Positions 1 through 9,270 of a DNA stretch of 26,070 nt are shown in pieces. The stretch covers positions 1 to 26,070 of the forward strand of contig CAJLYG010000023.1 of NCBI GenBank assembly GCA_905210845.1, written 5' to 3'. The notes below the pieces were generated by a model. That model made no database searches. It saw only the letters and a program-made list of their open reading frames with translations, and was not told the DNA's origin. Source of the stretch: an uncultured Prevotella sp. (lineage in GTDB: Bacteria; Bacteroidota; Bacteroidia; Bacteroidales; Bacteroidaceae). Within the stretch, counting starts at the first letter, position 1, and every line of letters begins with the position of its first letter. A program made the position numbers and the translations under genes.

Positions 1-168
1 CTGTATTTCAATTAATTCAAAGAGCGATTAGTCCACTTTAACGGGACAGTAGTGAGCTGAAGAAATTATGAGTGTCAGAAACTAAAATTCATATATCTTC
101 GTGACTCAAGAACCTTGTGTAAACAGAATAGATCTTCAAGAGAACAGAACACTTACAGGAAGACAAGA

Positions 169-3100
169 TCAATCATGAGTCTTGTTTTTATATTCCGTTG
201 GCGACATTCCAAACTGTGCACGGAAACAATTGGAGAAATAAGCAGGGCTACTGAATCCTACTGCAAGATAAATATCAGTAATACTCTTATCTGTTTCCTT
301 CAGCATCTTCGCTGCAGTATCTAGGCGGAATTTACGAATAAACTCATTTGGTGACATACCTGTTATATGTTTGATCTTACGATAACAATTAGATTTGCTA
401 AGACCAAGACTACGGCAAAATGAATCAAGATTCATATCTGAGTTGTCAATATTATCCATTAATATCTTATACAAAGTTTGCATAAATCTCTCGTCGACAG
501 GTGTCATGTCAAATCCTAAAGAAGCCAAAGAAAAGTCCTGGGCGTATTTTTCTTTTAACTTTTCCCTGGTATTTATCAGATTGTCTACACGTAATTTGAG
601 GATTGTTGATTCAAAGGGTTTAATGATATAATCATCTGCACCCGTCATTAGCCCTGTCTTAATGTCATTGTCAGTCGTCTTTGCTGTGAGCATTATAATA
701 GGGATACGACTCGTGTCAATGTTGCTCTTTAGCTCTTTAGTGAGTTCTATACCATCCATCTTAGGCATCATCAAATCTGTGATGATAAGATCAGGAATTA
801 TACTGACAGCTTTTTTCAGTCCCTCTTCTCCATTCTTCGCCTGAACAACATTATACTTATCAATAAGACTTGACGTGATATATTTATTCATGTCCCAACT
901 ATCTTCTACCACAAGAATTGTATGTCGATGAGTTTTTTCAACAGCCTTAAAGTTATTTTCATCAGGCATCTCCACGGTAAAGTCAACGACCTTGGTCTCT
1001 GTGTCTTCTATTATACTATCTTTCGGATAAAGCGACTTATCCGTTGGCATCACAAAATTAAATGATACGCCCTCGCTATCGTTTTCTGCCCATAGTATAC
1101 CATGGTGTAGAGCCAAGATTGCCGAACTCAAACTTAACCCAATACCTGAGCCTGGCTTTGATTTGCTGCTTTCTGAACTTTGATAAAAAGGAAGGAAAAT
1201 TTTCTTTAGATCATCATTATTGATATGTGACCCAGAATTTTTTATACTTCCTATGATATACTTGATACAGGTGTTGTGAAAAGTTTTGTACTCTGCTGGT
1301 ATAATTTTGTTAACTGCATCCATACCCTTTTCGTCGAGGCATACTGTGATTAAACCATCATTAGGAGTATACTTAAAAGCATTAGAAAGAATATTAAAGT
1401 ATACCTTTTCCATCTGTTCCCAATCAAACCATGAGAAGATGGATCCTGACGGTAAATTTAACACGAGATTAATATTGCGCAACATAGCCAAATCATGGAA
1501 GGCTTTCACAGACTCATCTGCTAATTTGGTGATGTCATATTTAGAGATGTGCAGTTTTAATTGACCGCTTTCGTTCTTCTGCAAGTCCATTAGATTATTT
1601 ACTAGGCTCATCATTCTTTTCGTATTGCGGAGCATTAAAGTTGTTTTCACCTTCAAGTCATCATCTATGTCGCCACGCTTCATAATATCTTCTAGCGGTG
1701 CTTTAATGAGTGTAAGTGGCGTGCGGAGTTCATGCGAAAAATTTGTAAACAGACGGTTACGATCCTGATAATATTTCTCATGTATGTCTGACTCTAACTT
1801 TTTCAGACGGATGTCGCTTTGCAATTTCCTACGTTCATTGTAATATCTAAAAATAAGAGCTCCAACGACAATAATGAATGTGATATAAACGAAATAAGCC
1901 CACCAAGAACGCCATGGTGGCGTCAGCACCTCGATCTCAAGCGTGGCAGGATTTTCATTCCATACGCCATCATTGTTAGATCCTTTCACTTTGAATATAT
2001 AGTTACCAGGAGGTATATTTGTGTAGAATGCCGTACAACGATTACCAACTTTATTCCAATCCCGATCAAAGCCTTCAAGCTTGTACATATATTCATTGCG
2101 ACTATTAAAAATATAGTTCAAGGCGCAATATTCAATCGTAATATTTGTCTGGTTATATTTTAATTTGATTTTTTTTTGAAACGAGATGTCTTCACTGAGA
2201 ATGCCATCTTCACCTCCCGGAGCAACAATTGTATTGTTCAATAGCAGGCGGTTAATGACTATTGGTGGGATGTTTTTGTTCGGGATAATATCCTTTGGAT
2301 TAAACACCTCAAAGCCATTATTGCCTGCGAAAAGAAGTCTTCCATCTTGTAGTCTAACACCAGCACATTGCGTGAACTCATCAACCATCAGCCCGCTCTC
2401 TCTTCCATAATTGGAAATTTTCGAAGTCCTTAAGTCTAGTTTTGAAATACTATTTAAAGTCGAGAACCAAATGGTATTATCTGTGCCCCCAAGAACCTTG
2501 CAGACATAATTAGATTTAAGTCCATTCTTTTCATTATAGCTCATTACCCTACCTTGTGGCAGAATCAATTCGCATAGACCAGCATCAGCACTGCCAATCC
2601 AATAATGTCCTTTACTGTCTTTTAATATAGAATTAATGGAGAGTCCACATTGATCGAAATTTTTCAAAATATGTTTGTTGTTATCAAAGTAAAATAATCC
2701 CTCATTTTTTGTACCAATGAGAAAAACATTTCTTGATATTTCGTAAACAGCCAGTACATCACGAAAATGTATTTTTCCCTTCCCTTTTACATAGAACTCC
2801 GAAATTATAGAACTTTTCCAATCAGACGAGATAATAGAAAATCCTTTCTTAGAACTGATACCTCCAACTATGTAATTGCCAGAAATACTTTTACCTATAT
2901 AATATATAGGTCGATTGTTTTCATTTTGATACTTAAGTTCGAAAGAGTGCGAAGACGGATTAAACAGATAAATTTGTCCTACACCAGTTCCACATAATAA
3001 ATAACGACCATCGAGCAGAATGGTCTTAATATTATCTTTCTTATCAAACCTGTTATGTGGCAAACCATAGTGGTTTATCTGCTTAGTATTAAGATTAAAG

Positions 3101-4221
3101 CTTATTAATCCGCCACCTTCAGAGCAAATATACACCACGCTCTCTTTCTCTACTGCAGGTCCCAAAATTCCTAAATCGGTTCTAAGCATTTGGGAAGGAT
3201 TAAAATAATCGAAGAGATGGGATGATGTACCGATATAATCTACGCCACCTGCATAAGTACCTATCCATGCGGTGTTTGTTCTGTCAAAAAAAATATCGAA
3301 GAGTGAGTAATGGCTTAAATTACCCATTCTACCACTGTTGTAGACAGTAATCTTATAAGTGCGTGGATTGATAATATTAAGTCCATTATAGGTAGCTACC
3401 CAAATATATCCATTAGGTGATTCTACAATACGGCGAATATGATTATCTGTGATACCTTCTGCAGTTGTTATTTTACGAATAGATTTAAAATTAGGCGATA
3501 TAATGGCAATACCATCTTGATATGAGCCAACCCAGATATTTCCTTTTTTATCAATACAGATATCCTTGACATATTCTGAAGGAATACCATAGCCTGTAGA
3601 AGAAGGATGGAAAATTTTGATCACCGTCTTTTTCCTCATATCAAATATGAAAAATCCTGCAGAATTTGTACCCACGTACATTCTATTATTCTTCACGACA
3701 ATTTTGGTAACTGCCGCATTTGTAAGGCCTTTGATAAAATACGGCTTTAGTAAGTTTGTTTGCTTATCTATCGTATAGATACCCTGTTGGGTTCCTATCC
3801 AAAGATCATCATTATTGTCAATACAGAGTGCAAAGACCCTATTATGGTCGTTCTTCTGAGTATTAAATGGATAATATCTTCTGAAGACACTACGGCGTTT
3901 GTCTAATTTGTTCAGCCCATTAGCTGTCCCCACCCAAATATTTTCTTCCTTATCTTCAGCAATACAACCTATTTGATCATTGCTAATGCTCCCCTCTACA
4001 GAAGGATGATGGTGGTATACTTCAAATACCTTACCATTAAACTTATTTAATCCATATTTAGTACCCATCCACAAATATCCTTGCTTGTCCTGAAAAATAC
4101 ACGTAACATTTAACTGAGAAAGACCATCTGCTATAGAGATATTAGAAAATATAGGTGTAACACTGGCATGTGTTAGCAAGCAAATTAGTAGCCATATTGC
4201 TATTAGGTAGTATTTTTTCAT
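169..4221 (-). CDS. Hybrid two-component system (HTCS) sensor/regulator of the PUL
   Basis: One-polypeptide sensor kinase plus AraC-type activator of 1350 residues, the usual HTCS length. A signal/anchor segment (about 1-20) is followed by a long periplasmic sensor made of repeated two-component-propeller strands (WMGT/WVGT/WIGT-type motifs up to about residue 680) and a Y_Y_Y domain (about 690-765). A single membrane helix lies at about 773-795. The cytoplasmic part has a HisKA domain with the H-box SHELRTP (phospho-acceptor His830), a HATPase domain with SNAFKYTPNDG and GSGIGLSLS boxes, a receiver domain with IITDLMMPKMDG (phospho-acceptor Asp1149) and a C-terminal AraC helix-turn-helix (about 1240-1350). 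In this family the sensor binds an oligosaccharide made during degradation and the AraC part switches on the PUL. It is divergent from the lyase/GH88 gene and has a consensus -7 box just upstream. All key phosphotransfer residues are intact. The ligand cannot be read from the sequence. Confidence 0.97.
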   Translation of the reverse strand: MKKYYLIAIWLLICLLTHASVTPIFSNISIADGLSQLNVTCIFQDKQGYLWMGTKYGLNKFNGKVFEVYHHHPSVEGSISNDQIGCIAEDKEENIWVGTANGLNKLDKRRSVFRRYYPFNTQKNDHNRVFALCIDNNDDLWIGTQQGIYTIDKQTNLLKPYFIKGLTNAAVTKIVVKNNRMYVGTNSAGFFIFDMRKKTVIKIFHPSSTGYGIPSEYVKDICIDKKGNIWVGSYQDGIAIISPNFKSIRKITTAEGITDNHIRRIVESPNGYIWVATYNGLNIINPRTYKITVYNSGRMGNLSHYSLFDIFFDRTNTAWIGTYAGGVDYIGTSSHLFDYFNPSQMLRTDLGILGPAVEKESVVYICSEGGGLISFNLNTKQINHYGLPHNRFDKKDNIKTILLDGRYLLCGTGVGQIYLFNPSSHSFELKYQNENNRPIYYIGKSISGNYIVGGISSKKGFSIISSDWKSSIISEFYVKGKGKIHFRDVLAVYEISRNVFLIGTKNEGLFYFDNNKHILKNFDQCGLSINSILKDSKGHYWIGSADAGLCELILPQGRVMSYNEKNGLKSNYVCKVLGGTDNTIWFSTLNSISKLDLRTSKISNYGRESGLMVDEFTQCAGVRLQDGRLLFAGNNGFEVFNPKDIIPNKNIPPIVINRLLLNNTIVAPGGEDGILSEDISFQKKIKLKYNQTNITIEYCALNYIFNSRNEYMYKLEGFDRDWNKVGNRCTAFYTNIPPGNYIFKVKGSNNDGVWNENPATLEIEVLTPPWRSWWAYFVYITFIIVVGALIFRYYNERRKLQSDIRLKKLESDIHEKYYQDRNRLFTNFSHELRTPLTLIKAPLEDIMKRGDIDDDLKVKTTLMLRNTKRMMSLVNNLMDLQKNESGQLKLHISKYDITKLADESVKAFHDLAMLRNINLVLNLPSGSIFSWFDWEQMEKVYFNILSNAFKYTPNDGLITVCLDEKGMDAVNKIIPAEYKTFHNTCIKYIIGSIKNSGSHINNDDLKKIFLPFYQSSESSKSKPGSGIGLSLSSAILALHHGILWAENDSEGVSFNFVMPTDKSLYPKDSIIEDTETKVVDFTVEMPDENNFKAVEKTHRHTILVVEDSWDMNKYITSSLIDKYNVVQAKNGEEGLKKAVSIIPDLIITDLMMPKMDGIELTKELKSNIDTSRIPIIMLTAKTTDNDIKTGLMTGADDYIIKPFESTILKLRVDNLINTREKLKEKYAQDFSLASLGFDMTPVDERFMQTLYKILMDNIDNSDMNLDSFCRSLGLSKSNCYRKIKHITGMSPNEFIRKFRLDTAAKMLKETDKSITDIYLAVGFSSPAYFSNCFRAQFGMSPTEYKNKTHD

Positions 4222-4248
4222 GTTTGGTATTCATTTGATATGACAACG

Positions 4249-4256
4249 CAAAGATA
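4249..4256 (-). promoter_or_regulatory. Bacteroidota -7 promoter element of the HTCS gene
   Basis: On the minus strand this reads TATCTTTG, a perfect match to the Bacteroidota -7 consensus TAnnTTTG. It lies 27 bases upstream of the HTCS start codon, which would give a leader of about 20 bases. No clear -33 TTG box is visible at the expected distance. Confidence 0.6.
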
Positions 4257-4329
4257 GCAAAAATAGTAGATAATCTATTCTTTTTGCATAGGAAAATATT
4301 CATTGGCATATTTTTTTAACCATTCGACA

Positions 4330-4344
4330 GGAATTTATAATTCC
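4330..4344. promoter_or_regulatory. Short palindrome in the HTCS/lyase divergent intergenic region
   Basis: GGAATT-TAT-AATTCC is a 6-bp perfect inverted repeat around 3 bases, about 60 bases upstream of the promoter of the lyase/GH88 gene and about 75 bases upstream of the HTCS promoter. It could be an operator, but there is no direct evidence for a binding protein and AT-rich palindromes of this size occur by chance. Confidence 0.25.
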
Positions 4345-4402
4345 ATGATGTTTATTACAATTAAATGAGATATCCGTGTAATATCTATCGCAAATTCTTT
4401 CT

Positions 4403-4410
4403 TACTTTTG
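4403..4410 (+). promoter_or_regulatory. -7 promoter element of the lyase/GH88-GH2 operon
   Basis: TACTTTTG matches the Bacteroidota -7 consensus TAnnTTTG and is followed by CT, as in many promoters of this phylum. It lies 23 bases upstream of the ATG at 4434, so the leader would be short (about 17 bases). A -33 TTG is not evident, which would fit an activator-dependent promoter. Confidence 0.5.
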
Positions 4411-4433
4411 CTGGCATATAACCAAATTCGTCT

Positions 4434-6758
4434 ATGATAAAGAAATATTTTATGTTAGTGATTGCACTTATAGGATGCAACTCTGTAACCATCTCCCAAT
4501 CTATTTGGAATCGTGAACATTTAGAGGTAGTCAGGCAGCAGCTGGACAGACCCGCTTATGCGAAAGCATATCAGAATATCATCCATTCTGCTGATAGCCT
4601 ACTGAACGCCAGCCCTCTCTCTGTAATGATGAAAAAGAAGACGGCAGCCAGTGGTGATAAGCATGACTACTTGAGTCAAGCACGCTATTACTGGCCTGAT
4701 CCCATGAAACCTAATGGACTACCTTACATTCGCCGTGATGGTGAGTCTAACCCAGAATTAAAAGAATTAGACCGAGAGCGATTGGGGCAGTTCGCCTCCC
4801 GTGTTACCACCCTTTCACTAGCCTACTATCTGAGTAACGAAGAAAAATATGCGAAACGGGCCGTAGAGTTAATCCATGTCTGGTTTTTTGAGAAAGCCAC
4901 TCGTATGAATCCTAACTTAAAGTTCGCCCAAATGGTACCTGGAGAAAATAAAGGTTTAGGCCGTTGTCAAGGAGTCATAGATACATACTCTTTTATTGAG
5001 ATGCTTGATGCCATACATTTACTTCATGGTTCTAAGTCTTATACGACCAAGGACGATAAAGCACTTAAAGATTGGTTTTCGAAATTACTTGATTGGATCC
5101 TTACAAATCCTACGAGCCAACAAGAATATAAGGCAACCAATAATCATGGCATAGCCTATGATACACAAGTCATCTCTTTTGCTGATTTCGTTGGCAATAC
5201 TAAAATACGGGATCAATTTCTCAAAAACTTTGGACCTCTTCGCATCTGCAATCAAATCAAAGATGATGGGAGCCAACCACGTGAGCTACAACGTACATTA
5301 GCATTCGGATATTCTCAGTTTAATCTTACCCATATGATTGATGTGATGCAAATTGCACACCATACAAATGTGATTGTAAATACTGAATTTAAAATATTGC
5401 TACAGAGAATAGAAAAGGCACTTGACTTTCTCACGCCATATCTTGGCAAGAATGTCTCCTTATGGCCGTACAAACAAATTTCTGCTTGGGAAGAAAAGCA
5501 ACAAGATCTCTGTAAAGATCTCTATCGTTTATATCTCCTTGATCCATCACGCAAAGACTATCTTCGGTTATATAATCAATATGCAAAGAAAGATCTGAGA
5601 GACCGCTTTACTTTGTTATATCTTAATGCCGATATTACTGATGATGGCTATGCTTCTGCTGAGAACCAACTTCTATTCGCATTAAAATGCGTTGATGAAG
5701 CAAAGGCCAAGTCTACTAATAAAGCATTAGTCATACCTCGTTGCCTGGAAAAGGATGGATCGTTGCGTCTTGTGAATCCACGAGACTGGTGTTCTGGCTT
5801 TTTCGGAGGTGAATTATGGCAAATCTATCAGTATAATGGTAACGATTCTTGGAAAAAGATGGCGACCAACTTCACATTGCCTATAGAAGGAAAGAAGAAC
5901 TGCACTACGACCCACGACCTAGGATTCGTAATTTATAATTCTTTCGGGCAAGCTTATAAAGCTACTGGTGATACATGCTATAAAAATGTCGTAATACAAG
6001 CAGCAAAAAGCCTGTTAACACGCTATAATGGTAAAGTGCATGCAATACGCTCATGGGATCACCACAATGAGGTATGGAAATTTCCTGTCATCATTGACAA
6101 TATGGTTAATCTTGAACTTCTCTTTGCAGCAAGTGAGCTTTCTGGAGATCAGCACTATAGGAACATAGCCATCAATCATGCCAACACTACCATGAAAAAT
6201 CATTTCCGGTCTGATGGATCATCATATCATGTAGTCGATTATAATCCTGAGACGGGAAAAGTTGAGAAAAAACAAACACACCAAGGATTTTCTAATGAAA
6301 GCGTATGGAGCCGTGGACAAGCTTGGGGACTCTATGGATTTACGATGTGCTATCGCTATACTCACGAAAGGGCTTACCTAGATATAGCGCGTAAGATTGC
6401 AAAGTTCTTTTTCTCACAACAGAACCTACCCAAAGACTACATTCCCTATTGGGATATGCGTGATCCAGCAATACCGAATGCACCGCGCGATGCATCTGCA
6501 GCATCTATCTTCGCCTCAGGCCTCTACGAATTGGCGCATTATGTCGATGTTGTAGATTCTATGCAATACGTAGAAATAGCAAATCATATAACAAAAAGTC
6601 TTTACTACCATTATCGTTGTAAAGAGAATTCTAATCAAGGCTTTCTGTTAATGCACTCTACTGGCAATTATCCTGCACATGACGAAATTGACGTGCCTAT
6701 CTCTTATGCTGATTATTATTATTTGGAAGCTTTGGCTAGAGCTAAATATATAAATTAA
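4434..6758 (+). CDS. Secreted alginate-lyase-family (PL38-like) / GH88 unsaturated uronyl hydrolase fusion
   Basis: A two-enzyme chain of 774 residues. The N-terminal half (about 55-330) has the hallmarks of the alginate_lyase (alpha/alpha toroid) family: GDKHDYLSQARYYWPDP, GLPYIRRDGESNPE, the NNHGIAYD motif (Asn236, Asn237, His238, Tyr242) and ELQRTLAF (around 284-291). PL38 is my best family guess; characterised PL38 enzymes act on glucuronan or polymannuronate. The C-terminal half (about 415-770) is GH88: THDLGF gives Asp495 and IIDNMVNLELL gives Asp555, a spacing of 60 close to the two catalytic Asp of Bacillus unsaturated glucuronyl hydrolase. SRGQAWGLYGF and PRDASAASIF are also present. 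GH88 hydrolyses the 4,5-unsaturated uronic acid that a lyase leaves. The signal peptide has a possible lipobox (LIGC, Cys15) with no acidic residues after it, so a periplasmic-facing anchor or a plain SPI signal are both possible. It is 15 bases upstream of the GH2 gene. Confidence 0.88.
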   Translation: MIKKYFMLVIALIGCNSVTISQSIWNREHLEVVRQQLDRPAYAKAYQNIIHSADSLLNASPLSVMMKKKTAASGDKHDYLSQARYYWPDPMKPNGLPYIRRDGESNPELKELDRERLGQFASRVTTLSLAYYLSNEEKYAKRAVELIHVWFFEKATRMNPNLKFAQMVPGENKGLGRCQGVIDTYSFIEMLDAIHLLHGSKSYTTKDDKALKDWFSKLLDWILTNPTSQQEYKATNNHGIAYDTQVISFADFVGNTKIRDQFLKNFGPLRICNQIKDDGSQPRELQRTLAFGYSQFNLTHMIDVMQIAHHTNVIVNTEFKILLQRIEKALDFLTPYLGKNVSLWPYKQISAWEEKQQDLCKDLYRLYLLDPSRKDYLRLYNQYAKKDLRDRFTLLYLNADITDDGYASAENQLLFALKCVDEAKAKSTNKALVIPRCLEKDGSLRLVNPRDWCSGFFGGELWQIYQYNGNDSWKKMATNFTLPIEGKKNCTTTHDLGFVIYNSFGQAYKATGDTCYKNVVIQAAKSLLTRYNGKVHAIRSWDHHNEVWKFPVIIDNMVNLELLFAASELSGDQHYRNIAINHANTTMKNHFRSDGSSYHVVDYNPETGKVEKKQTHQGFSNESVWSRGQAWGLYGFTMCYRYTHERAYLDIARKIAKFFFSQQNLPKDYIPYWDMRDPAIPNAPRDASAASIFASGLYELAHYVDVVDSMQYVEIANHITKSLYYHYRCKENSNQGFLLMHSTGNYPAHDEIDVPISYADYYYLEALARAKYIN

Positions 6759-6773
6759 GATTAACTCACAATT

Positions 6774-9134
6774 ATGAAAAAGTTATTAGTAGTTTTATCC
6801 TTCATTATTTTAACGACTTCTATACAAGCATCCATTAAGCATGACTTGATAAATAACTGGCAATTTATCCGTCAGGACATGGCAAATGCCTGGGAAGTTT
6901 TCCGTCCGATTAAGCCAGGTAATCCAGAGTCAGTACCCATATGGAAAGAAGTAACAATTCCTCATTGTTTTAATGCCACTGATGCCGTAGATCCTGATAC
7001 GAACTATTATGAAGGGGCAGGGTGGTATCGTACCTATTTAGAGATCGACAATCCCTATCCAAATGGTCGTACATTTCTTGAATTTGAAGGCTCTGGGCAG
7101 AAAACAGATGTGTACGTCTATACGAAAAAAGTCGGATCACATACTGGTGGATATGATAAATGGAGGGTAGATATTAGTGATGCTGTTGCAGCATTTGTAA
7201 AAACGGATATCTGCAAAAGTTTATTTAAAGGACGTGTTCCTATTGCTATTCGTTGTGATAATGGGCGTGATATCGAAATGATACCCTCAGACATGTCAGA
7301 TTTTAATCTCTATGGTGGCATTTATCGCCCCTTACATCTCACATACGCCCCAAAAGTATCAATAGAGAACGTGCATATTATAGCCAAAAATCATGAGGTG
7401 GATATTAAAACATGGATTAACGGTTCTTTTCAAGATGTATCTGCACACGTCAAAATCTTGGCTCCAAATGGAGAAACGGTGGGCTATGAAGAAAAAGATA
7501 CTTTGCATTCAAGCATATTCTCTTTCGACCCGATCCATATTAAAGACCCCGTACTGTGGGATGTAAATAATCCTCATCTGTATACTGCCGTCGTCACAAT
7601 TATGCACAATGGTACAGAGGATGTGCACCGCGTACAATTTGGCTTTCGTACATATGACTTCAAAAAACATGGTCCATTTTATTTAAATGGTCGACGACTA
7701 TTATTACGAGGAACCCATCGGCATGAAGATCATGCAGGAGTTGGCGCAGCCATGACTGATGAAATGATACTGCATGAAATGCAACAGATCAAAGATATGG
7801 GCGCAAACTTCATTCGTCTTGGACATTACCAGCAATCTGAGCGTGTATTACAACTCTGCGATTCTCTCGGTATACTCGTATGGGAGGAAATTCCATGGTG
7901 CCGTGGAGGATTGGGAGGCAAGACGTATCGTGCCCAAGCCAGGCGTATGCTCACAAACCTCATTAACCAGCATTACAATCACCCGGCCGTTATTCTTTGG
8001 GGACTGGGTAATGAAAACGATTGGCAAGGTGACTTTCCTACGTTCAGTAAGGATAGCATTCGAATGTTCATGAGTGAACTAAATACTTTGGCACATCAAA
8101 TAGATCCGTCTCGTAAGACAACTATTCGCCGTTGTGACTTTTGTAGTGACATCGTTGATGTATATTCACCAAGTATCTGGGCAGGATGGTATAGCGGTTC
8201 ATTCTTCGACTATCGTAAATTGGAAGAGGATGCCATCGCTAAATTCCCACATTTCTTCCACGCAGAATGGGGGGGAGATAGTTATGCCGGTCGGCATAGC
8301 GAGAGCAACTTTAAAGGATTAACGCATGGGGATAAAAACAGTGATTGGTCGGAGACATATATCGTAAAACTTTTCGATTGGATTCTACATGAACAACTTA
8401 CAATGCCAAACCTTACGGGTTCTGCTTTTTGGACTTTTAAAGACTTTTCAACACCCTTGCGACCTAATAATCCAATACCTTATGTCAATATGAAGGGTGT
8501 TGTAACTCGAGATGGAACTCCTAAGGAAAGTTATTATGTCTTTCAGTCATATTGGACAACAAAACCAATGATCCATCTTTATGGACATAGTTGGCCTGTC
8601 CGCTGGGGGCAGAAAAATAAAAAGGAAGAGATCTGCGTATACTCTAACTGTGATAAGGTAGAACTTTTTCTCAATAGCAAGTCTGTCGGTATTAAAAAAC
8701 GAAATCTTGCCGACTACCCTGCCACGGGCTTTCATTGGAACGTAATTTTGAAAGAAGGAAAGAATGACATCAAAGCTGTGGGATATTCAAAAGATAAGAT
8801 CATCACCGATGAAATACATCCGGAATACCAAACGGAAATATGGGGGGTACCTGTACGTCTTGCACTTTCATCACGAAAGATTAACGATAAGACCGTAGAG
8901 ATTAATGTACAACTGATAGACAATAAGAATATAAGATGCCTTGATGCCACCAATTGGATACGCTTCGAACTATCGGGCGATGGAAAGCTTATCACCAATT
9001 TGGGTACGCCAAATGCTTCCAGTAAAATACAGTGCCGAAATGGTCGTGCCACAATTCGTGCTATTGTCACTGGCAAAGCTATAATAGCAGTAAAGTCATC
9101 TAACTTACCCACCGCTTTTATTGAAATCAAATAA
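6774..9134 (+). CDS. GH2 family beta-glycosidase (beta-galactosidase/beta-glucuronidase-like)
   Basis: A 786-residue secreted GH2 enzyme with signal peptide 1-19 (ending SIQA). It has the sugar-binding jelly roll (about 25-195), an Ig-like domain (to about 295), the TIM barrel (about 300-590) and C-terminal domains: a DUF4982-like segment (about 600-690) and an Ig-like end (about 695-786). Catalytic residues are visible: acid/base Glu414 in GNEND and nucleophile Glu498 in HAEWGGD. RGTHRHEDHAGVG, equivalent to the GH2 signature around the barrel start, is also intact. GH2 members remove terminal beta-D-galactose, beta-D-glucuronic acid, beta-mannose or related sugars, and I cannot tell which from motifs alone. 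It follows the lyase/GH88 gene by 15 bases and is almost certainly co-transcribed, suggesting it acts on the oligosaccharides that the fusion protein produces. Confidence 0.93.
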   Translation: MKKLLVVLSFIILTTSIQASIKHDLINNWQFIRQDMANAWEVFRPIKPGNPESVPIWKEVTIPHCFNATDAVDPDTNYYEGAGWYRTYLEIDNPYPNGRTFLEFEGSGQKTDVYVYTKKVGSHTGGYDKWRVDISDAVAAFVKTDICKSLFKGRVPIAIRCDNGRDIEMIPSDMSDFNLYGGIYRPLHLTYAPKVSIENVHIIAKNHEVDIKTWINGSFQDVSAHVKILAPNGETVGYEEKDTLHSSIFSFDPIHIKDPVLWDVNNPHLYTAVVTIMHNGTEDVHRVQFGFRTYDFKKHGPFYLNGRRLLLRGTHRHEDHAGVGAAMTDEMILHEMQQIKDMGANFIRLGHYQQSERVLQLCDSLGILVWEEIPWCRGGLGGKTYRAQARRMLTNLINQHYNHPAVILWGLGNENDWQGDFPTFSKDSIRMFMSELNTLAHQIDPSRKTTIRRCDFCSDIVDVYSPSIWAGWYSGSFFDYRKLEEDAIAKFPHFFHAEWGGDSYAGRHSESNFKGLTHGDKNSDWSETYIVKLFDWILHEQLTMPNLTGSAFWTFKDFSTPLRPNNPIPYVNMKGVVTRDGTPKESYYVFQSYWTTKPMIHLYGHSWPVRWGQKNKKEEICVYSNCDKVELFLNSKSVGIKKRNLADYPATGFHWNVILKEGKNDIKAVGYSKDKIITDEIHPEYQTEIWGVPVRLALSSRKINDKTVEINVQLIDNKNIRCLDATNWIRFELSGDGKLITNLGTPNASSKIQCRNGRATIRAIVTGKAIIAVKSSNLPTAFIEIK

Positions 9135-9216
9135 TAAGGTTGATGTGGGTAATAGTCAAATTAAGCTATATCTACTCCTATGACCAATAGCATAATATAA
9201 TATAATATAAAAAATA

Positions 9217-9249
9217 GACAGGGGAGAAATAACGCATAGATCCCCTGTC
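9217..9249 (-). terminator. Hairpin terminator between convergent operons
   Basis: GACAGGGGA (9217-9225) pairs perfectly with TCCCCTGTC (9241-9249) around a 15-base loop. In the leftward direction the stem is followed by TATTTTTTATATT, a good U-tract, so it should end the long susC-to-GH29 operon. In the rightward direction (GH2 transcript) the following bases are not U-rich, so it would be weaker. Confidence 0.75.
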
Positions 9250-9270
9250 ACATTCCACTTTCAAAAAGGA

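Noticed and set aside
8732..9130. 132-codon minus-strand open frame opposite the GH2 gene
   Set aside because: It is a shadow of the GH2 C-terminal domains, with no independent evidence of coding.
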